From a virus: a DNA stretch of 45,039 nt. Every line of letters begins with the position of its first letter. The stretch's first letter is position 1. Positions 40,494-45,039 of this stretch are shown here, in pieces. Under the pieces are notes generated by a model that made no database searches, was not told the origin of the DNA, and saw only the letters and a list, made by a program, of their open reading frames with translations. Position numbers and translations under genes: made by a program. The DNA lies in IMG/VR virus record IMGVR_UViG_3300047678_000811, positions 1-45,039 of that record, one strand, 5' to 3'.

Positions 40494-40861
40494 ACACGCC
40501 TATATCAGTGCAGCAGCGTCGTAACGGGGAGGCCAAATTGCGCTTGCTTGTCACTTGGGTCGGAATGACCACTGGAGTCTTTGTCTCCGAATGGCTGATG
40601 CGCTCCGACGACTGGATGGGCGCCGCTGTTTGCTATCCGCTGCAAGGATATCTCAGCGCCCTTCATGGCCTTCAGACTGAGGTTGTCGAAAGCGACCTTG
40701 GCGAGTGCAATCACGTTTGGCTGAAGTTGCCTGACGGACGCGCGCTGGACCCGACCGCTGACCAGTTCAACTATTGCAATCCAGAGAAGATGCCGCCGGT
40801 CTATCTGGGACCGCCGACGAAGCTGCATGTCTCGCCCACCCCACCCGACACCAGGGGCTAG
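40490..40861 (+). CDS. Putative cysteine-peptidase-like phage protein
   Basis: The 123-residue protein starts at TTG 40490 (TTGA overlap; an in-frame ATG exists at 40565). It has a Cys in GAAVCYPLQGYLSAL, then CNHVWLKLPDGRALDPTADQF. The His in NHVW and the Asp in LDPTADQF could form a papain/transglutaminase-like triad with an upstream Cys. This resemblance is from pattern only. It may have no peptidase activity. Confidence 0.5.
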   Translation: MNTPISVQQRRNGEAKLRLLVTWVGMTTGVFVSEWLMRSDDWMGAAVCYPLQGYLSALHGLQTEVVESDLGECNHVWLKLPDGRALDPTADQFNYCNPEKMPPVYLGPPTKLHVSPTPPDTRG

Positions 40862-40868
40862 CACACCG

Positions 40869-41141
40869 ATGAGCCGCCTCAAACGACATGCTGCTTTGAC
40901 CACCCATGCCCGGCGACTGACGCCGGTCGAGGTCGCGCAGCATTGGTTCCGGCGCAGCACCGACTTTGCCAAGCAGATTCATGAGGCGTTCCCCACCTTT
41001 CCGCAGGCCGGACCGGATGGGCTTTTTCTCCTAAGCCATGTCGAGGCATGGTTTGACCGCTTCCACGGCAATAAGCAGCGTGACCCCGGTCCTGTTCGCG
41101 AAGAACAGGAACTGCGGAGGGTCATCAATGGGATCAGATAA
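40869..41141 (+). CDS. Excisionase-like DNA-binding protein
   Basis: The 90-residue protein starts MSRLKRHAALTTHARRLT. TPVEVAQHWFRRSTDFAKQIHEAF and GLFLLSHVEAWFDRF resemble the HTH and wing of AlpA/Xis-type proteins. It overlaps the integrase start by 14 bp. Size and position fit a recombination directionality factor. Confidence 0.65.
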   Translation: MSRLKRHAALTTHARRLTPVEVAQHWFRRSTDFAKQIHEAFPTFPQAGPDGLFLLSHVEAWFDRFHGNKQRDPGPVREEQELRRVINGIR

Positions 41142-42210
41142 GGTGCGGCATCTTAGGCTGAGAGGTGGGCGGTATTACTGGCAGCCGAGCGCGACGCTGG
41201 TGGCGCGGGGGCTGTGCGCTGAGGCCTTGGGCACCGACTATGCGGCGGCCAAGAAACGGGCTTTGGAACTGAACGACTTAGCCGATGGCGTTCGCGCCAC
41301 CCGCCAGATCGTGGTGGACATAGGCCCCAAGCCGGGGACCATCTCGAAGCTGTTCCGGGACTATCAGGCATCGGAGGAATTCCAAGACCTGAAGCAGCGC
41401 ACCCGTGACGATTACACCTATTATCTGGGGAAGATCGAGGACCATCTCGGCCAATTTCAGGTGCGCAGCCTGACCCCGAAGGACGTCAAGGATTATTACC
41501 GGAAGGTCCGGGCGGCGAAGTCCGTCACATGGGGCTACCACATTCTCAGCACCCTGCGCACGGTCCTGAGCTGGGCCGTGGCTGAGAACTGGATAGACGA
41601 CAACCCGGCCAAGCACGTGAAGATGAAGGCCCCCCAGAAGCGCCGGGTTATGTGGACGCTGGCGCAGGCAGAGGCCTATATCGCCCAAGCGAAGGCCATG
41701 GGCTGGCATTCCATAGCCGCTATGGTTCTGGTGTTCGATTGCACGGCACAGTCCCCTGTGGACGTTAGGGGGCTCAGGCGCGGCGATTACGACGGGGTGG
41801 CCATTTCCGTCACCCGCGCCAAGACGGGCGTGTCTGACGCTCCTATCCCGCTGTGGCCCGAAGTTAAGGCGGCGCTGGACGAATACCTTGCCACCCGACC
41901 AGCCCTGCACCCGGACGCGGCGCTCTTTGTCGATGACCGAGCACTGCCTTGGAATGAGAACCATCTCAACCGCAAGCACCGGCTGATCCGCCGCGCGGCT
42001 GGCCTGCCCGAGAACCTACAGCTTCAGGACTTCCGCCGGACGGCACAGACGGAGGCCGGGGCCGGGAGCGCGACGGTCGATGAAATCCGCGCCCTCGCCC
42101 GCCACAAAACCCGGTCAGCAGCAGAACACTATGTCGTGCCAACCGGCGACTATGTTACAAATGCCCAGCGGAAGCGCCGGGCCTTCAGGAAGGGTCAGGC
42201 CAATGGCTGA
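41128..42210 (+). CDS. int: Tyrosine integrase
   Basis: The 360-residue protein starts at ATG 41128 behind a GGAGGG site. It has an N-terminal arm-binding region, a core-binding domain (LTPKDVKDYYRKVR) and a catalytic domain with Arg214 (DVRGLRRGDY), Arg303 (DFRRT), His326 (ARHKT) and Tyr335 (EHYVVP). The first box-II position is Gln-Asp instead of His, as in many phage integrases of this type. It is adjacent to tRNA-Arg(CCT), the likely target. Confidence 0.92.
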   Translation: MGSDKVRHLRLRGGRYYWQPSATLVARGLCAEALGTDYAAAKKRALELNDLADGVRATRQIVVDIGPKPGTISKLFRDYQASEEFQDLKQRTRDDYTYYLGKIEDHLGQFQVRSLTPKDVKDYYRKVRAAKSVTWGYHILSTLRTVLSWAVAENWIDDNPAKHVKMKAPQKRRVMWTLAQAEAYIAQAKAMGWHSIAAMVLVFDCTAQSPVDVRGLRRGDYDGVAISVTRAKTGVSDAPIPLWPEVKAALDEYLATRPALHPDAALFVDDRALPWNENHLNRKHRLIRRAAGLPENLQLQDFRRTAQTEAGAGSATVDEIRALARHKTRSAAEHYVVPTGDYVTNAQRKRRAFRKGQANG

Positions 42211-42322
42211 ACAGAAACGACTTGGCAACCAAATGTTGGAATTCGCCCTCTGTGCTGCTATCGAAAAGTTGGAAAAGCCCAGCGACCCCATAGCTCAGCA
42301 GGATAGAGCGGCGGTTTCCTAA
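42203..42322 (+). CDS. Small ORF ending inside the tRNA gene
   Basis: The 39-residue ORF starts in an 8-bp overlap with the integrase end and runs MAEQKRLGNQMLEFALCAAI, then into the tRNA, where its TAA stop is part of the anticodon loop. The last ten residues are tRNA-encoded. It may be a chance frame or a phage gene that spans the attachment site. Confidence 0.35.
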   Translation: MAEQKRLGNQMLEFALCAAIEKLEKPSDPIAQQDRAAVS

Positions 42323-42360
42323 ACCGTAGGCCGGAAGTTCGAGTCTTCCTGGGGTCACCA
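42284..42360 (+). tRNA. tRNA-Arg (anticodon CCT), probable attachment site
   Basis: The 77-nt cloverleaf has acceptor GACCCCA/TGGGGTC, D stem GCTC/GAGC, anticodon stem GCGGT/ACCGT with loop TTCCTAA (CCT), T stem GGAAG/CTTCC with loop TTCGAGT, discriminator A and encoded CCA. The integrase gene ends 73 bp before it. The prophage lies on its 5' side, so the 5' part and promoter may be phage-derived. Confidence 0.92.
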
Positions 42361-42823
42361 GCCTGTCATTGCGGCAATCAGCCACCCACGCTACGTAAAT
42401 GCCCCGGGGCTGCCGACGGCCGCGAACTGGCGCGCAGTCTTTCCAGCAATCCCCTCTGCGATGTGCGCTTTGATAATAGCGTGCGGGGCATCTCGGTTGT
42501 CTGGAAAGGCTATGTCTCCAGCACCCAGCTGGGCTTCGCCCAAGTGAGTGTTCTTCCTTTGTTGCGCCGGCTGGGTGCCACGAACATCTTCGGTGACGAC
42601 ACGAAGCTTCCGACAATCCCTGCCGAAGATCAGACTTGGATCGTCTCGACCGGATGCCCCGCGCCATTGAGGCGGGCTTGATCATACTCATCCGCGCCTT
42701 TTGAGAGCGAACAGGACGCCCAGTCCTGGCTGCGCGCGGATGGCCCGGAACCCGTCCATTGTTGAAACGCGCGGTTGGCCGGTCAGGCGTCAGGCGTGGC
42801 GTTAATGGGATGACAGTTTCTTT
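42361..42823. other. Non-coding or decayed flank after the tRNA
   Basis: No convincing gene was found. A + strand frame without a good start (about 42388-42681) gives a protein-like stretch, VRFDNSVRGISVVWKGYVSS, that could be the remnant of a chromosomal gene or old integration scar. No repeats of the tRNA were seen. Confidence 0.45.
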
Positions 42824-42859
42824 GTGGCAAAAAAGGCGGGTATTCCCGGCGCGCCTCTC

Positions 42860-43060
42860 ATGCCACCCGAACCCAAGACCCTAACCTGGCCCGATATCCT
42901 GTTCCTGGCCCTGGTGCCGCCGGTGACGGCCCTGATCCTGGCGCCGAGCTTCGGTTTCTGGTTCTCGGAATGGCCCGCCGTCTCGCTGGAAGCGCTTGGC
43001 ATCCTGGCTTTGGCAGGCACCCTGTGCGCCCCCGGCGAACCGCCGGGCTGGTGGTCCTAA
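42860..43060 (+). CDS. Small host membrane protein
   Basis: The 66-residue ORF from ATG 42860 (GTG 42824 is a longer option) has two hydrophobic stretches, ILFLALVPPVTALILA and AVSLEALGILALAGTLC. It ends with a Pro/Gly/Trp-rich tail. No recognised family; a small inner-membrane protein is the simplest reading. Confidence 0.45.
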   Translation: MPPEPKTLTWPDILFLALVPPVTALILAPSFGFWFSEWPAVSLEALGILALAGTLCAPGEPPGWWS

Positions 43061-43212
43061 GCGACCCCATCGGAATCAACCGCTTAGAAGCTATACGCCC
43101 TCCCGATGGCGCGGCTGCAACAGCCGGACGGCTTTTGCGTTTTGCTGTTAACCAATCTTCCACAGCAGGCGGGCCGGCCTTATCCTATCGCCAACCGGAA
43201 TCAGGAGCGAAT

Positions 43213-43557
43213 ATGCGCAAAGCCATTGCCGCGACCATGCTGGCCTCCGGCCTGCTGGTGACATCCGTCACCGCCGCCTTCGCCTGGGACGAGCGTTATT
43301 ATGATGGCTATGACGGCCACCGCGGTCCCGGGCCTGTGGCGGGCTTCCTCGGTCAGATCGCAGATGGCGCGCTCACGATCGCCACCGCACCGCTACAGCT
43401 GGTGGGCGTGAATGGCTGGCGCGGATGGCGCGATGGCCCTCGCGGCAATTACATCGAAGGCGCCTATGCCCCGACGCCGGAAATCGCGCAGGATTATTAC
43501 GGTGCTGGCGCACGGTTTTATGGCCCGCCCCCGCGCTACGCCCACGATTACTGGTAA
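43213..43557 (+). CDS. Secreted hypothetical protein
   Basis: The 114-residue protein has a signal peptide (MRKAIAATMLASGLLVTSVTAAFA) and an AGGAG site before the ATG. The mature part is Tyr/Gly/Pro-rich (YYDGYDGHRGPGPVAG, FYGPPPRYAHDYW) with one hydrophobic stretch. Periplasmic or surface-exposed; function unknown. Host flank. Confidence 0.75.
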   Translation: MRKAIAATMLASGLLVTSVTAAFAWDERYYDGYDGHRGPGPVAGFLGQIADGALTIATAPLQLVGVNGWRGWRDGPRGNYIEGAYAPTPEIAQDYYGAGARFYGPPPRYAHDYW

Positions 43558-43664
43558 GCGGTCACCAAAAGTTCCCACCTTTCACCCGGGCGGAACCTCG
43601 GGAGAGTTTTGAGTTGTCATTCGTTTGCTCTGCAGAGGGTTCGTACCCATACGAGGAGCACACA

Positions 43665-44219
43665 ATGATCAGCAGCAAGATTTTTACCATCGCGCTGGTG
43701 GCCAGTACCGTCACCATCGCACTGCCCGCCTCCGCTCAGTTGCTGGGCGGCGCGAGCGGCGGCGTAGCCGGCGGAGCGCCCAGTGGCGTTGCGGGCGGCA
43801 TTAATGGCAATGCGGGTATCGGTGATGGCATGACGACCATCCCACCAACGGCCGGCACCCGCACCGGCGTCAATGGCACGGTGAATGCGCCCGTCATGAT
43901 GCCTCCTTCCAATACCGTGGCCCGCAATGCGCGGAACAACGCCGATAACGCCGTGGGAAACCCCGATACGCGCGCCGGAGCGGCGGTGGACAACGCCATC
44001 AATGGCGCACCGGGCGCCAATGCCAGCGCGGGGGTCAATGCTGCCGGACAGGGCGCGTCAGCCAGCACCGATTCCCATACCGCGCTAAACGGCGCCAATA
44101 ACGTGACGCGCGGCCCGTCTGGAGATGCAATGGGCGCAGAGCAGGATGTTACCCGCCGGCAGAACCAGCAGCAGGCGCCGGTCGTGAATGGCGCGGCCGG
44201 GGCCTCTATGCAACGATAG
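43665..44219 (+). CDS. Secreted low-complexity Gly/Ala/Asn-rich protein
   Basis: The 184-residue protein has a signal peptide (MISSKIFTIALVASTVTIALPASA). The mature part is rich in Gly, Ala, Asn and Thr with short irregular repeats (GGASGGVAGGAPSGVAGG, NGAPGANASAGVNAAG). A GAGGAG site precedes the ATG. It is probably periplasmic or extracellular; such low-complexity proteins have no set function. A strong terminator follows. Confidence 0.75.
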   Translation: MISSKIFTIALVASTVTIALPASAQLLGGASGGVAGGAPSGVAGGINGNAGIGDGMTTIPPTAGTRTGVNGTVNAPVMMPPSNTVARNARNNADNAVGNPDTRAGAAVDNAINGAPGANASAGVNAAGQGASASTDSHTALNGANNVTRGPSGDAMGAEQDVTRRQNQQQAPVVNGAAGASMQR

Positions 44220-44240
44220 CTGAAGCCGGGATGACGAGGA

Positions 44241-44265
44241 ACGGCCGGGCCTTTTGCCCGGCCGT
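44241..44265. terminator. Bidirectional intrinsic terminator
   Basis: ACGGCCGGGC (44241-44250), loop CTTTT and GCCCGGCCGT form a perfect 10-bp stem followed by TTGTC. It lies between two convergent genes, 21 bp after the secreted protein and 3 bp before the PPK2 stop, so it can serve both. Confidence 0.82.
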
Positions 44266-44268
44266 TTG

Positions 44269-45039
44269 TCATGGGAACACACGCAGGTCGCGGCTAAAGG
44301 GCAGGACCACATCGCTGTTGGGCACCGTCAGCTTTGCCTTCTTGCCGGGATAGGAAAAACCGTCCAGCAGGTCCCGCAGCAATTCCAGGCGCGCGATTTT
44401 CTTCTCGTCCGAACGCACCACATGCCAGGGCGCCTCCGCATGACTGGTGCGCCGGAACATCTCGTTGCGGGCTTTAGAGTAGTCCTTCCACTTGTCCTGT
44501 GCCGCCTCGTCGATCGGCGAGATCTTCCACTGTTTCAGGGGATCGCTTGCCCGCTCGGCAAGCCGCTTCGCCTGCTCCCGCCGCGAAATGTCGAGATAAT
44601 ATTTGCGCAAACACAGCCCGTCGCGCGCCAGCAGGCTCTCGAACGGACAGACCGAATGAAAGAAGGCGTCCAGCTGCGCATCGGTGCAGAAGCCCATCAC
44701 CCGCTCAACGCCCGCGCGGTTGTACCAGGAGCGGTTGAAGATCACGAACTCCCCGCCGCGCGGCAGGAACGGCACGAAGCGCTGGAAATACCACTGGGAG
44801 GTCTCCACATCGGACGGCTTTCCGGGCGCATGGATGCGCGTGTCGCGTGGGCTCATATGCTCGGTCAGGCGCTTGATCGCGCCATCCTTGCCTGCCGCAT
44901 CGCGGCCCTCGATGATGACCAGGACCTTCTCGCCGCGGCGGATCAGGTGGCGCTGCAGCTTGACCAGCTCCATCTGAAGCTTCCGCAGCGTATGGTGGTA
45001 GTGGCGTTCGGCCTCCATCTTGTCATCTTTTGCCGTCAT
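44269..45039 (-). CDS. ppk2: Polyphosphate kinase 2 (PPK2)
   Basis: The 256-residue protein has Walker A EGRDAAGKDGAIKRL (about 44-58), FNRSWYNRAGVERVMGF (Walker B/lid region) and KYYLDISRREQAKRL followed by PLKQWKISPIDEAA, the PPK2 signature. It uses polyphosphate to phosphorylate nucleoside diphosphates or monophosphates. ATG lies exactly at the window edge, and the N-terminus looks complete. This is a chromosomal gene typical of Alphaproteobacteria. Confidence 0.92.
   Translation of the reverse strand: MTAKDDKMEAERHYHHTLRKLQMELVKLQRHLIRRGEKVLVIIEGRDAAGKDGAIKRLTEHMSPRDTRIHAPGKPSDVETSQWYFQRFVPFLPRGGEFVIFNRSWYNRAGVERVMGFCTDAQLDAFFHSVCPFESLLARDGLCLRKYYLDISRREQAKRLAERASDPLKQWKISPIDEAAQDKWKDYSKARNEMFRRTSHAEAPWHVVRSDEKKIARLELLRDLLDGFSYPGKKAKLTVPNSDVVLPFSRDLRVFP

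Larger units (their letters stand above)
1..42322. mobile_element. Temperate podovirus-like prophage (left end outside the window)
   Basis: The region holds a complete set of phage modules: integrase, Xis-like protein, repressor/Cro switch, recombination, replication, terminase, portal, capsid, T7-like tail and ejection proteins, and lysis genes. The right boundary is placed at tRNA-Arg(CCT) because the integrase stops 73 bp before it and typical host genes follow. No second copy of the tRNA segment was seen in the window, so the left attachment site must lie further left. The exact right crossover point inside the tRNA is inferred. All structural genes appear intact, so the element may be inducible. 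Confidence 0.93.

Noticed and set aside
42185-42691. 168-codon minus-strand frame across the tRNA
   Set aside because: Part of it is the reverse strand of tRNA-Arg, a known source of false proteins, and the remainder has no features.

Overview
The window is almost entirely one temperate, podovirus-like prophage (position 1 to about 42.3 kb; its left end lies outside the window), followed by about 2.7 kb of host chromosome. High GC, phage-encoded GcrA-like and GapR-like proteins, and a PPK2 kinase in the flank point to an alphaproteobacterial host. Sphingomonadales is my best guess, but it is not proven.

Layout. (1) 1-1397, + strand: small accessory genes and a TylF-like methyltransferase, converging tail-to-tail on the lysis cassette. 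(2) 1387-25211, - strand: the late module read right to left. It holds TerS, TerL, portal, a Bbp19-like protein, scaffold, capsid, a cement-like protein, small head proteins, an SGNH hydrolase, T7-like tubular proteins A and B, three internal/ejection proteins (one with an M15 peptidase domain), a beta-helix tail fibre, GH24 endolysin, nested Rz/Rz1 spanins and a holin candidate. (3) 25212-25792: a gene-poor spacer. (4) 25793-33049, - strand: the leftward early operon from a Cro-like gene through LexA-like and XRE-like regulators, GapR-like, RusA, GcrA-like, HNH proteins, an adenine methylase, a replication initiator and unknowns. Many of its genes overlap as ATGA or TGATG. (5) 33050-34222: immunity region with a palindromic operator, a LexA/CI-type repressor and a Rap1a/Tai-like exported protein. 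(6) 34223-42210, + strand: the rightward operon with a Lar-like protein, a HerA-like ATPase, YqaJ-type exonuclease, RecT, HNH, two DUF551-like paralogues, a serine recombinase, an Xis-like protein and a tyrosine integrase. (7) 42284-42360: tRNA-Arg(CCT) abutting the integrase, the probable attachment site. (8) 42361-45039: host flank.

Three observations stand out. A complete tRNA-Arg(CCG) lies in frame inside the ATPase gene, and the coding sequence reads straight through it. A 12-bp motif (CGGTGCGTTGCG read leftward; five exact copies and one with a single terminal mismatch) lies ahead of TerS (twice), the portal block, the scaffold/capsid block, tubular protein A and the tail fibre. It looks like an undescribed late-promoter or activator site, although no RNA polymerase gene is visible. 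Finally, a short GcrA-like protein, a GapR-like protein and an adenine methylase share one early operon, suggesting interference with the alphaproteobacterial cell-cycle and methylation circuit.
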